From an uncultured Pseudokineococcus sp. (lineage in GTDB: Bacteria; Actinomycetota; Actinomycetes; Actinomycetales; Quadrisphaeraceae): a DNA stretch of 64,000 nt. This document shows, piece after piece, positions 56,366 through 64,000 of the stretch. The stretch's first letter is position 1; each line of letters begins with the position of its first letter. The notes under the pieces are model-generated. The model did no database searches. It was not told the origin of the DNA and was given only the letters and a program-made list of their open reading frames with translations. The DNA lies in contig NZ_CANMPM010000001.1 in the NCBI RefSeq assembly GCF_947499845.1, positions 1 to 64,000 of the forward strand. The letters run 5' to 3'. Position numbers and translations under genes: made by a program.

Positions 56366-57987
56366 GACCGGCTCCCGTGCTCGCCGGAGCCGCTCGTGCC
56401 GCCCTCGACCGCCTCGGCGCCGACGTCCGCCCCGACGTCCGGGCGCAGCGCCGCGAGGAAGTCGCGCGCCCACCGCTGGACGTCGTGCTCGAAGACGCGC
56501 CGCCGCAGGGACCGCATCCGCCGGCGCTGCTCGCGCGGGCCCATGACGACGGCCTGCACGACCGCCGACTTCAGGCCGTCGATGTCGTGGGGGTTGACGT
56601 GCAGGGCCTGGCCGAGCTCGTCGGCGGCCCCGGTGAACTCCGAGAGCACGAGGGCGCCCCGCTCGTCGTGGCGGGCGGCGACGTACTCCTTGGCGACGAG
56701 GTTCATGCCGTCGCGCAGGCTCGTGACGAGCATGACGTCGGCGACCTGGAACAGCGCCGCCATCTCCTCGCGCCCGTAGCTGTGGTGCAGGTACTGCACG
56801 ACCTGGTGGCCGAGGGTGCCGTGGGCGCCGTTCACCCGGCCGACCTGCAGCTCGATGTCCTCGCGCAGGAGCCGGTACTGCTCGACGCGCTCGCGGCTGG
56901 GCGTCGCCACCTGGACGAGGATCGTCTCGTCGGCGCGCAGCAGCCCGTCGTCGAGGAGCTCGGCGAAGGCCTTGATGCGGTGGCCGATGCCCTTGGTGTA
57001 GTCGAGGCGGTCGACGCCCAGGACGACCGTGTCGGGGTCGCCGAGGTCGGCGCGGATCTGGCGGGCCCGCTCGCGGACCTCGGGGGAGCGCGCGAGCTCG
57101 TCCATGGCCGCGGCGTCGATGGAGATCGGGAAGGCGCGCGCGGTCACCTTGCGCCGCCCCCCGTCCGCGGCCGGCACCTCGACGGCCTGCTGGCGCGGGA
57201 CGAGCTGCAGCGACCGGCGGCAGGCGCGGAGGAAGTTCTGCGCGTCGCCGGGCCGCTGGAAGCCGAGCAGGTCGGCGCCGAGGAGGCCCTCGAGGACCTG
57301 CCGGCGCCAGGGCAGCTGGGCGAAGATCTCGTAGGGCGGGAAGGGGATGTGGTTGAAGAAGCCGATGGACAGGTCCGGACGCGCCGCCCGGAGCATCGCC
57401 GGCACGAGCTGCAGCTGGTAGTCCTGCACCCACACGACGGCGCCCTCGGCCGCCACCTCGGCGGCCGCTGCCGCGAAGCGCTCGTTGACGGCGACGTAGT
57501 CCTCCCACCACTGCCGGTGGTACTCGGGGGCCACGATGACGTCGTGGTACAGCGGCCAGAGGGTGCCGTTGGAGAAGCCCTCGTAGAAGCCCTGCACCTC
57601 CTCCGCGGAGAGCGAGACCGGCACGAGGTGCATGCCGCCCCAGTCGAAGGGCTCGCTGACGGCGTCCTCGGCGTCGCCCGGGCTGCCGGGCCAGCCGACC
57701 CAGGCGCCCTCCTGGGACTGCATGACGGGCTCGAGCGCCGTCACGAGGCCGCCGGGCGAGCGCTTCCAGCGCGGCTGCCCGTCCTTGTCGGTGCCGTCCC
57801 GGTCCACGGCCAAGCGGTTGGCGACGACGACGACGTCGTACCCCTCGCCCTCCGCCGGCACCCGCGTCCGCTCCGCCGGGGTGGGCAGGTCCTGCGCGGC
57901 GGGCGCGGGCGTCTCCTCGGGCAGGCCCTGCGGCAGGCCGGCGCCGGCGGTCGCGGGCTCGTGCTCGTCCGTGTGCGTGCCGGGCAC
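56362..57987 (-). CDS. otsA: Trehalose-6-phosphate synthase
   Basis: A 541-residue GT20 enzyme joining a nucleotide-activated glucose (UDP- or, in many actinobacteria, ADP/GDP-glucose) to glucose-6-phosphate. VVVANRLAVDRD, the N-loop region SPGGLVTALEP, WVQDYQLQLVPAMLR, HIPFPPYEIF, DRLDYTKGI and RDGMNLVAKEYVA are intact. The N-terminal 45 residues are Pro/Thr/Glu-rich and not conserved. Start: GTG 57987 has GAGGAGG upstream. The C-terminus is acidic. It forms an operon with otsB for trehalose synthesis in osmotic or desiccation stress. Confidence 0.95.
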   Translation of the reverse strand: MPGTHTDEHEPATAGAGLPQGLPEETPAPAAQDLPTPAERTRVPAEGEGYDVVVVANRLAVDRDGTDKDGQPRWKRSPGGLVTALEPVMQSQEGAWVGWPGSPGDAEDAVSEPFDWGGMHLVPVSLSAEEVQGFYEGFSNGTLWPLYHDVIVAPEYHRQWWEDYVAVNERFAAAAAEVAAEGAVVWVQDYQLQLVPAMLRAARPDLSIGFFNHIPFPPYEIFAQLPWRRQVLEGLLGADLLGFQRPGDAQNFLRACRRSLQLVPRQQAVEVPAADGGRRKVTARAFPISIDAAAMDELARSPEVRERARQIRADLGDPDTVVLGVDRLDYTKGIGHRIKAFAELLDDGLLRADETILVQVATPSRERVEQYRLLREDIELQVGRVNGAHGTLGHQVVQYLHHSYGREEMAALFQVADVMLVTSLRDGMNLVAKEYVAARHDERGALVLSEFTGAADELGQALHVNPHDIDGLKSAVVQAVVMGPREQRRRMRSLRRRVFEHDVQRWARDFLAALRPDVGADVGAEAVEGGTSGSGEHGSRS

Positions 57988-58150
57988 CGGGCGCCTCCTC
58001 GGGGTCGGTCGGCGCAGAGGGCGCCGGGGCGGGGCGCGGCGCGGCCGGCCCCCTGCGACCCGAACGTAGTGGCGACCACGGCGGGGCCGCACGCCGCGGC
58101 GAGCCCCTCGGCGGCGTCCGGCGGCGGCCCGGGGCTCGGCCGGGACGCCG

Positions 58151-58156
58151 TACCGT
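58151..58156 (+). promoter_or_regulatory. -10 box of the Ser/Thr kinase gene
   Basis: TACCGT predicts transcription from about 58163, a leader of about 47 nt, and a GGGAGGG ribosome binding site before GTG 58210. Confidence 0.45.
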
Positions 58157-58209
58157 GGCGGACGGCGAGGGCGTGGCGACCACCGGTCGCGGACGGAGCG
58201 GGAGGGCGC

Positions 58210-60417
58210 GTGGAGCAGCGGGGTCCGGGGGCGCGCCCCGGCGCAGGAGGACCCCCGGTCGGGCGGCGCCTGGGGCCCTACCGCCTGGTGCACCAGGTCG
58301 GCGAGGGCGGCATGGGCGTCGTCCACCTGGCCCTGGACCCCGCCGACCGGGCCGTGGCCCTCAAGGTGCTGCGGCCGCACGTCGCCGGCGACCCGTCGGC
58401 CCGCGAGCGGCTGCGGCGCGAGGTCGCCGTCCTGCGCCGGGTGCGCCACCGTCTCGTCGCGGAGGTCCTCGACGCCGACCCCGACGGGCCGCAGCCGTAC
58501 GTCGTCACCCAGTTCGTCCCCGGGCGCAGCCTCGAGCAGCACGTGCAGGAGGAGGGGCCGCTCGCCCCGGCCGCCCTGGCCCGCCTCGCCGACGGCCTCG
58601 GGCAGGCGCTCGCCGCCGTGCACGACGCGGGCGTCGTCCACCGCGACCTCAAGCCCGCCAACGTCCTCATGCTCGACGGGGACCCGGTCGTCATCGACTT
58701 CGGCATCGCCAAGGTCGCCGACGACGTGCGGCTGACCAGCGTGGACCTCGTCATGGGCACGCCGGGCTACCTCGCCCCCGAGCTGGCGGACGGCGCCGAG
58801 GCCGGCCCCGCCGCGGACTGGTGGGGGTGGGCGGCGACGACGGCCTTCGCCGCGACGGGGCGCCCGCCGTTCGGGCGCGGCCCTTGGCCCGTCGTCCTCG
58901 ACCGGGTGCGGCGGGGCGCCGCGGACCTCGACGGCGTCCCCGAGCCGCTCGTGCCCGCGCTGGCCGCCGCGCTCTCCCCGCGCGTGGAGGAGCGGCCGCG
59001 CGAGGGCTGGCTGCGCCGCGCCGTGGAGGAGCTGGCGGAGGCCGCCCGCCGCGGGGACCCCGGCGGGGCGGGGCCCTCGGCGGGGGACGCGGCGGCCACC
59101 TCGGCCCTCGTGGGCCTGGCCGGTGGCGCGCCCCTCGCCGCGGCCGACCCGGGCGCCGGTGCCGCGTCGGGGGCCGACCCCGACGACGACCCCGACGAGG
59201 CAGCGCCCGCGGGCGGCGCCCGCGGCGTCGACCCCCGCTCGGCGGCCACGACGGCCGTGCCCGCCCCGCCGCCCGTCGGCGAGGAGGAGGGGCCCTGGGA
59301 CGAGGACGACGAGGAGCTCGTCGCGCAGGACGACGTCAGCACGACGGCCCTCCCGGCCGCGGGTCCGGGCTCCGCCGGCACGCCGCGGGGGAGCGGGGAG
59401 GCGGACGACCGCACCGCGGCGATGAGCGCGCGCGCGACGAGCGCGCTGCCCCGCTCGAGCACCGCGGAGCCGGCCCCGGTGGGGCGTCCCGACCCCTGGG
59501 GCCCGGGTCCCGTGGGAGCGGGCCGGACCGGGGCGGCCCCCTACCGGTCGGCCCCCGACGAGCCGGCCCGCTACGAGGCGGCCCGGACCCGTGAGGCCTG
59601 GGGCGAGGCGCCCTGGACCGGGGCGGACCGGCCCCCGGCGGTGCGGGCACCGGCTGACGACCCGTGGGCGTCGCCCGCGGCGTGGCCGCCCGACCGCGGC
59701 CCGGGTGCCGGGCACGGGAGGGCGCACGACCACGGGTACGAGCGGTCGTACGACTGGGGGCACGACCGGTCGTACGACCGGGGGCACGACCGGGGCTACG
59801 ACGGGGCGGGCGCCCCCGCCTCCCTGCCGCCGCTGGGCGAGCCGCCGGTCCGGCTCCCTGACCGACCGGGCCTGCGGGCCGCCTGGGCCGCGGCGCTCGT
59901 CGCCGTCACGGCGCTCCTGCCGGCCGTGGGCGTCCTCGTCGCCGCTGTCGTCGTCGTCGTGGCGAGGGTGGTCGAGCGCAGCCAGCGCTGGGTGTCCCGG
60001 CGGCGCGAGCTCGTCGGGCCCCGGCGCGGCGACGTCCCGCTGGCGGTCCTGCGCTCGCCCCTGCCGCTGCTCGGCGCGCTGGTGCCCGCGGCGGCGCAGC
60101 TGGTGCTCCCCCTCGCCGTGGCCGCCGCCGTCGTCTTCCTCGCCGGGGTGCTCCTCGAGGGGGCCGCCGTGGTCCCGGGCGACCCGGTGACCCTGGCCGC
60201 CGGGGCGACGGCGGGTGTCGTCACCGCCTGGTGGGGGCCCGGCGGCGGGCGCCTGCGGCGGGGCGCCGGCCTCGTGAGCCGGGCCGCGCCGACGGGTGCG
60301 GGCGGCGCCGTGCTCGTCGTCCTCGGCCTGCTCGTCGTCGTGGCGGGCGCCTGGCTCGCCGTCGGCGGGGCGGCGCCCGACTGGGGGCCGCTGCCCTCGC
60401 CGCCCCCCGGCTTCTGA
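58210..60417 (+). CDS. Ser/Thr protein kinase with a polytopic membrane C-terminus
   Basis: A 735-residue PknB-type kinase. The kinase domain (20-280) has the Gly loop VGEGGMGVV, K52 in VALKVL, HRDLKPAN (D146), DFGIAK and GTPGYLAPE, so it should be active. A disordered acidic/Pro-rich linker of about 260 residues follows. It ends in a Tyr/His/Asp/Arg repeat tract (SYDWGHDR, SYDRGHDR; 59740-59805). The last 180 residues contain about four to six membrane spans separated by basic loops, instead of the usual single span with PASTA repeats. The signal sensed is unknown. Confidence 0.9.
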   Translation: MEQRGPGARPGAGGPPVGRRLGPYRLVHQVGEGGMGVVHLALDPADRAVALKVLRPHVAGDPSARERLRREVAVLRRVRHRLVAEVLDADPDGPQPYVVTQFVPGRSLEQHVQEEGPLAPAALARLADGLGQALAAVHDAGVVHRDLKPANVLMLDGDPVVIDFGIAKVADDVRLTSVDLVMGTPGYLAPELADGAEAGPAADWWGWAATTAFAATGRPPFGRGPWPVVLDRVRRGAADLDGVPEPLVPALAAALSPRVEERPREGWLRRAVEELAEAARRGDPGGAGPSAGDAAATSALVGLAGGAPLAAADPGAGAASGADPDDDPDEAAPAGGARGVDPRSAATTAVPAPPPVGEEEGPWDEDDEELVAQDDVSTTALPAAGPGSAGTPRGSGEADDRTAAMSARATSALPRSSTAEPAPVGRPDPWGPGPVGAGRTGAAPYRSAPDEPARYEAARTREAWGEAPWTGADRPPAVRAPADDPWASPAAWPPDRGPGAGHGRAHDHGYERSYDWGHDRSYDRGHDRGYDGAGAPASLPPLGEPPVRLPDRPGLRAAWAAALVAVTALLPAVGVLVAAVVVVVARVVERSQRWVSRRRELVGPRRGDVPLAVLRSPLPLLGALVPAAAQLVLPLAVAAAVVFLAGVLLEGAAVVPGDPVTLAAGATAGVVTAWWGPGGGRLRRGAGLVSRAAPTGAGGAVLVVLGLLVVVAGAWLAVGGAAPDWGPLPSPPPGF

Positions 60418-60532
60418 CGACGCCAGCTTCTGACGACGCGGGGCCTCGCCCGCTCGCCGTCCTCGGGTGCCCGCTCCGCGGGTGGCGTCCCCGGCGACGA
60501 CGGGCCCGGGGTGGCCGTCGCGGGCGGCGACG

Positions 60533-60538
60533 TAGCCT
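60533..60538 (+). promoter_or_regulatory. -10 box of the 60545 gene (probably leaderless)
   Basis: TAGCCT lies 6 nt before GTG 60545. Confidence 0.55.
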
Positions 60539-60544
60539 CGCCCC

Positions 60545-60889
60545 GTGCTCCTCCGCCCGTCCGCGCGCCGCGCGCGGCTCCTCGTCGTGGCCGCGCTGCT
60601 CGCCGGGCCCACGGCCGCGGCCGCCGCCCCCGCGAGCGCCGCGCCCTCTGCCGTGACCGCCGCGTCCTCCTCGTCGCTCCCGGCGGCCGCGCCGTCCGCC
60701 ACCGCCCCGTCCGCCACCGCGCCGTCCGGCACCGCGTCGGACCCGTCGGTGCAGCGCGTCGTCCGCGACGAGACGGGCACGGGGATCGTCGTGCCGCTGC
60801 TCGGGACCGTCGCCGTGGTGCTGCTCCTCGTCGCGGCGGCGGCCGTGAGCGCCGTCCTGCGGCGCCGGTCCGAGGAACGTCGGCTCTAG
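60545..60889 (+). CDS. Small secreted/membrane protein, unknown
   Basis: A 114-residue protein with an N-terminal signal sequence (LLVVAALLAGPTAAAAAPASA). An Ala/Ser/Pro/Thr-rich spacer contains SATAPSATAPSGTA. One C-terminal membrane span (IVVPLLGTVAVVLLLVAAAAV) is followed by a basic tail RRRSEERRL. This is a type I membrane layout with a short external stalk. No family is recognised. The leaderless-type promoter supports expression. The stop is TAG. Confidence 0.65.
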   Translation: MLLRPSARRARLLVVAALLAGPTAAAAAPASAAPSAVTAASSSSLPAAAPSATAPSATAPSGTASDPSVQRVVRDETGTGIVVPLLGTVAVVLLLVAAAAVSAVLRRRSEERRL

Positions 60890-60999
60890 CCCGACCGTCC
60901 TCACCGGGGGGAGGCCCCGCCGGCCCGCCCCGACCGGTCCGTGCGACCGACCGCCCGACGCCACCGACCGACCGCAGCACCGCCCGCAGGAGGCACCGC

Positions 61000-61797
61000 A
61001 TGAGCCCCGATCCCCGCAAGCCGACGAAGGCGGAGCGCCAGAGCGACGCGCGCGCCCGGTCCCGCGCCATGCGCGAGCAGCGGGAGCGCGCGGAGAAGCG
61101 GCGCCGCGCGGCGCTGGTAACCATCGCGGGGCTCGTCGCGGCGGCCGTCGTGGCCGTCGTCGTCGTCGCCATCGCCTCGGGCGGGGAGGACGACGCCCCC
61201 CAGGCCGTCCCGGCCTCCTTCTCGGAGTCCGGCGGCTACACCACGGGCGACGCGGACGCGCCCGTCTCGGTGAGCATCTACCAGGACTACCAGTGCCCGT
61301 TCTGCGCCCAGTTCGAGGCCGCGAACAGCGACTTCATCGAGCAGGCGCGCGAGGCCGGCGACATCTCCGTGACCTACTACCCCCTCGACCTGCTGCGCCG
61401 CCTCGGCGACTACTCGGCCCGCGCGGCCAGCGCAGCGGTGTGCGTGGCCGAGGAGGCGCCCGAGCAGTTCGGCGCCTTCAACGACGCCCTCTACGAGAAC
61501 CAGCCCCAGGAGGGCGCCGGCGGGCTGACGGACCGGCAGATCGCGGCCGTCGCGTCGGACGCCGGGGTGCCGGACGACGTCGACGCCTGCATCACGAGCG
61601 GTCGCTACACGGACTGGGTGAGCCAGGTGACCGACGACCGCGACGAGCGCGTGCAGGGGACCCCGACGGTCCTCGTCGACGACCAGGTGCTCCCGAACCC
61701 CGACCAGTTCCAGGCGGCCGTGGAGCAGGCCCTGGCCGGCGGGGGCGCCACCGGCGGCGCCACCGACGGCGCTACCGCGGGGACCGCCACCTCCTGA
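61000..61797 (+). CDS. Membrane-anchored DsbA-like thiol oxidoreductase
   Basis: A 265-residue protein with a charged cytosolic N-terminus (about 40 residues, rich in Arg, Lys and Glu), one membrane anchor, and an extracellular thioredoxin-fold domain of the DsbA/DsbG type. The active site is CPFC (C99, C102) in YQDYQCPFCAQFE, with the cis-Pro in GTPTVLVDD. Two further Cys occur at VCVAE and ACITS. It should form or shuffle disulfides in secreted proteins, as do the actinobacterial DsbA-like proteins paired with VKOR. ATG 61000 has AGGAGG 7 nt upstream. Confidence 0.92.
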   Translation: MSPDPRKPTKAERQSDARARSRAMREQRERAEKRRRAALVTIAGLVAAAVVAVVVVAIASGGEDDAPQAVPASFSESGGYTTGDADAPVSVSIYQDYQCPFCAQFEAANSDFIEQAREAGDISVTYYPLDLLRRLGDYSARAASAAVCVAEEAPEQFGAFNDALYENQPQEGAGGLTDRQIAAVASDAGVPDDVDACITSGRYTDWVSQVTDDRDERVQGTPTVLVDDQVLPNPDQFQAAVEQALAGGGATGGATDGATAGTATS

Positions 61798-61827
61798 CGC
61801 GAGCGGGCCGCTCGCGCGGCGACCGGG

Positions 61828-61863
61828 GAGCGGGGGTCGGGGCATACGCCCCGGCCCCCGCTC
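61828..61863 (+). terminator. Hairpin after the DsbA-like gene
   Basis: A 16-bp stem with one G-T pair (61828-61843 with 61848-61863) and loop ATAC. It may separate this gene from the downstream oxidoreductase. Confidence 0.65.
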
Positions 61864-61909
61864 GTTCGCCACGACGACCGTCCGAGCCGCTGCACCACGG
61901 GAGGACCCC

Positions 61910-62830
61910 ATGCGCGCCGTCCAGCACCGCACCTTCGGAGACCCGGCCGACGCCCTCGAGGTCGTCGACGTCGACGAGCCCCACGCCGGGCCGGGCGCCG
62001 TCCGCGTCGTCGTCGGCGCGGCGGGCGTCAACCCGGTCGACTGGAAGGCCGTCCGCGGCGCCATGGCGGGCGCCTCCCCGGGCGACCCCGTGCCGGGAGG
62101 CGCGAGGACGCCCGGCATGGACGTGGCGGGCGTCGTCGACGAGGTCGGCGACGGCGTCGGCGACGTCGCGGTGGGCGACCGCGTCGTCGGCTGGGCCGCG
62201 TCCGGCGCGCTGGCCGAGCACGCCGTCCTCGAGGACTTCGCCCGGCTGCCCGAGGCCGTGGCGACGGAGCAGGCCGCCACGCTGCCGGTGCCGGGGGAGA
62301 CGGCGCTGCGCGTGCTCGAGCTGCTCGACGTCGGCGAGGGCCAGACCCTGCTCGTCGACGGCGGGTCCGGCGCCGTCGGCATCGCCACCACGCAGATCGC
62401 CCTGTCCCGCGGGCTGACCGTCGTCGCGACGGCGTCGGAGGCCAACCAGGACTTCCTGCGGCAGCTCGGGGCCGTCCCCACCACGTACGGCGAGGGCCTC
62501 GTCGAGCGCGTGCGGGCCCTCGCGCCCGAGGGCGTCGACGCCGCGCTCGACGCCGCCGGCAAGGGGTCGGCCCGCGACCTCGTCGAGCTGGTGGGCGACC
62601 CGGGGCGCGTCGTCACCATCGCCGACTTCTCCGCCGGCGACCTCGGCGTCGTCGTCAGCACGGGCGACGACCAGCGCGCGCGCCGGCTCCGCGAGGTCGT
62701 CGACCTCGCGGCGCAGGGCGTCGTGCTCGTGCCGGTGGCCCGCACCTACCCGCTGGAGGACGCCGTCGCCGCCTACGAGGAGAGCGCCGGCGGCCACGTG
62801 CGCGGCAAGCTCCTGGTCACTCCCCGCTGA
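61910..62830 (+). CDS. Quinone oxidoreductase-like NADP-dependent dehydrogenase
   Basis: A 306-residue medium-chain dehydrogenase of the zinc-free quinone-oxidoreductase group. The N-terminal GroES-like domain has GVNPVDWKAVRG, and the Rossmann fold has VDGGSGAVGIATTQIA. The Cys zinc ligands of alcohol dehydrogenases are absent. The Ala-Ser-Glu in TASEANQ after the second strand suggests but does not prove NADP use. The substrate is unknown. ATG 61910 has GGGAGGA upstream. Confidence 0.9.
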   Translation: MRAVQHRTFGDPADALEVVDVDEPHAGPGAVRVVVGAAGVNPVDWKAVRGAMAGASPGDPVPGGARTPGMDVAGVVDEVGDGVGDVAVGDRVVGWAASGALAEHAVLEDFARLPEAVATEQAATLPVPGETALRVLELLDVGEGQTLLVDGGSGAVGIATTQIALSRGLTVVATASEANQDFLRQLGAVPTTYGEGLVERVRALAPEGVDAALDAAGKGSARDLVELVGDPGRVVTIADFSAGDLGVVVSTGDDQRARRLREVVDLAAQGVVLVPVARTYPLEDAVAAYEESAGGHVRGKLLVTPR

Positions 62831-62850
62831 CAGCGGTCGACCACCTGGTG

Positions 62851-62890
62851 CGCCGACGGGCGCGGCCCTGAGGGGCCGCGCCCGTCGGCG
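62851..62890 (+). terminator. Perfect 18-bp hairpin after the oxidoreductase
   Basis: 62851-62868 pairs with 62873-62890 around the loop TGAG. No T-tract. Confidence 0.75.
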
Positions 62891-62931
62891 TCTCCCCTGA
62901 TCGATGACGGACCCGGACGCCGAGGGCTCTC

Positions 62932-62960
62932 TTGACATCGATGTCACAGGAGAGTTGGCT
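62932..62960 (+). promoter_or_regulatory. Promoter and palindromic operator of the GH92 gene
   Basis: The perfect 14-bp palindrome TGACATCGATGTCA (62933-62946), with central CG, is typical of LacI-family operators. It overlaps TTGACA (62932-62937), a consensus -35 hexamer, with TTGGCT (62955-62960) 17 bp downstream as a weak -10. Repression by a sugar-responsive LacI-type regulator is the natural reading (inference). Confidence 0.65.
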
Positions 62961-63023
62961 CACTTCGCCCGCTTCGTCCTCGGAGCCGGCCCTGCTGGTC
63001 ATCGACGCCCAGGGAGATCCGCC

Positions 63024-64000
63024 GTGCTGAACGCCCGCCGCCCCGCCCTGCTCACCGCCGCCGCCGCGCTGGTGGCGGGCCTCCTCGTCGCGCCGGGCGC
63101 CTCGGCCGTACCGGCGCCACCGCCACCGGACGAGGGGTCGCTCACCGACCTCGTCAACCCGTTCATCGGGACCCAGGACGAGGGAAACACCTTCCCCGGG
63201 GCGTCCCTGCCGTTCGGGATGGTTCAGCTGTCGCCGGACGACGGGCACACCACGGGGTACGACTACACGCGCGACCGCATCCGCGGCTTCAGCGCGACGC
63301 ACATCTCGGGCGTCGGGTGCGGCCTGGGCGGTGACCTCCCCGTGCTGCCCACGACCGGCGAGGTGACCTCGACGGACTACGCGCAGTACGCGCTGCCCTT
63401 CTCGCACGACGGCGAGAGCGCCTCGCCCGGCTACTACACCGTGCCGCTCGAGGCGCCCGCGGGGACGATCACGGCGGAGCTGACGGCGACGACGCGCACC
63501 GGCGTCTCGCGCTACACCTTCCCGGAGACGGACGAGGCGACGGTCCTCGTCAACGCCGGCCAGGCGCTGCACCGGGTCGAGTCCAGCGACGTGCGGGTCG
63601 TGGGGGACCGCACGATCGAGACGACCGTCGTCGGCAGCGGCTTCTGCCAGGGCACCCGTCCGTACACGATGCACTTCACCACCACCTTCGACCGCCCCTT
63701 CGTCGAGGTGGGCACCTGGTCGGGCGACGAGGTCACCGCGGGCAGCACCGCGACGTCGGGCACCGACCGCCAGGGCGCCTACGTGCGCTTCGACGCCCGC
63801 GAGGACCGCACCGTCGAGCAGACGACAGCGCTGTCGTGGGTCGACGCCGACGGCGCGCGCGCCAACCTCGCGGCCGAGGGCGGCCGGAGCTTCGACGAGG
63901 TCCGCGCCGCGGCCGACGCGACGTGGGAGCAGCGCCTGGGCCAGGTGCGCGCCGAGGGCGGGACCCCCGAGCAGCGCCGGACCTTCTACTCGTCGCTCTA
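63024..64000 (+). CDS. GH92 family alpha-1,2-mannosidase, N-terminal part (runs off the window)
   Basis: The first 325 codons of a secreted glycoside hydrolase; no stop occurs before the window ends. A signal peptide ([22 protein letters not shown], cleaved near GASA-VPAP) is followed by the GH92 N-terminal domain: LTDLVNPFIGTQDEGNTFPGA, LPFGMVQLSPDD, GFSATHISGVGCG and YTVPLEAPAGTITAELTATTR. GH92 enzymes remove alpha-linked mannose from N-glycans or mannans using Ca2+. GTG 63024 has AGGGAG upstream, about 7 nt away. A LacI-type operator lies about 80 bp before the start, fitting sugar-induced expression. Confidence 0.93.
   Translation, partial: MLNARRPALLTAAAALVAGLLVAPGASAVPAPPPPDEGSLTDLVNPFIGTQDEGNTFPGASLPFGMVQLSPDDGHTTGYDYTRDRIRGFSATHISGVGCGLGGDLPVLPTTGEVTSTDYAQYALPFSHDGESASPGYYTVPLEAPAGTITAELTATTRTGVSRYTFPETDEATVLVNAGQALHRVESSDVRVVGDRTIETTVVGSGFCQGTRPYTMHFTTTFDRPFVEVGTWSGDEVTAGSTATSGTDRQGAYVRFDAREDRTVEQTTALSWVDADGARANLAAEGGRSFDEVRAAADATWEQRLGQVRAEGGTPEQRRTFYSSL

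Overview
The window is very GC-rich, uses GTG almost as often as ATG as a start codon, and ends genes with TGA or occasionally TAG. The genes point to an aerobic Actinomycetota bacterium that makes mycothiol: mshA, a mycothiol-dependent formaldehyde dehydrogenase with its metallo-hydrolase, CarD, a SenX3-RegX3 pair beside gpmA and phoU, a fused FolB-FolK, and a UgpC/MsiK ATPase next to a DUF4032 protein. A Kineosporiales-like or related lineage would fit, but I cannot fix the genus. Nearly everything looks chromosomal. I see no prophage, insertion sequence, CRISPR array or rRNA operon.

Layout. 1-4.3 kb: a 39-bp tandem repeat, a membrane GGDEF/EAL protein, a glutathione-peroxidase-like protein, tRNA-Thr(CGT) and a PilZ protein. 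4.4-11.6 kb: an SRAP (HMCES/YedK-like) protein, an MFS transporter, a PfpI-like protein, an acyl-CoA-reductase/HAD fusion and a MarR regulator. 11.6-25.9 kb: ppa and dacB (divergent), a 41-bp repeat array, a DUF2342 metalloprotease, tilS, hpt, a large FAD/Fe-S dehydrogenase, then a tightly overlapping ftsH-folE-folP-folBK-DUF3180 operon. 26-34.7 kb: two small proteins, an HrpA-type helicase, a MOSC protein divergent from an asparaginase-dtd pair, and a DUF2516 protein. 34.8-42.9 kb: a methyltransferase divergent from mshA, gpmA, phoU divergent from senX3-regX3, a PhnB/VOC gene broken by one in-frame TAA, a lipoprotein and carD. 42.9-49 kb: ispD-ispF; on the minus strand a compact cassette of a small acidic repeat protein, a JmjC/cupin oxygenase and a sucrase/ferredoxin-like protein; then mscR with its MBL partner. 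49.1-64 kb: cysS-rlmB, DUF4032, ugpC, an SDR, otsA-otsB, a Ser/Thr kinase with an unusual membrane C-terminus, a DsbA-like protein, a quinone-oxidoreductase-like protein, and the start of a GH92 mannosidase that runs off the window.

How the genes work together. Folate synthesis (folE, folP, folB, folK) is one translationally coupled operon behind ftsH. ispD and ispF supply two MEP-pathway steps. mshA and mscR/MBL cover mycothiol synthesis and mycothiol-dependent formaldehyde removal. otsA and otsB make trehalose. SenX3-RegX3 and PhoU form the phosphate-sensing module.

Two window-wide patterns stand out. First, a TANNNT -10 box lies only 6-7 nt upstream of the start codon in twelve genes (and 10 nt upstream in one more), so many transcripts are probably leaderless. 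Second, long perfect GC hairpins without a T-tract close many transcription units. The most interesting uncharacterised candidate is the three-gene repeat-peptide/oxygenase/ferredoxin-like cassette at about 44.4-47.1 kb.
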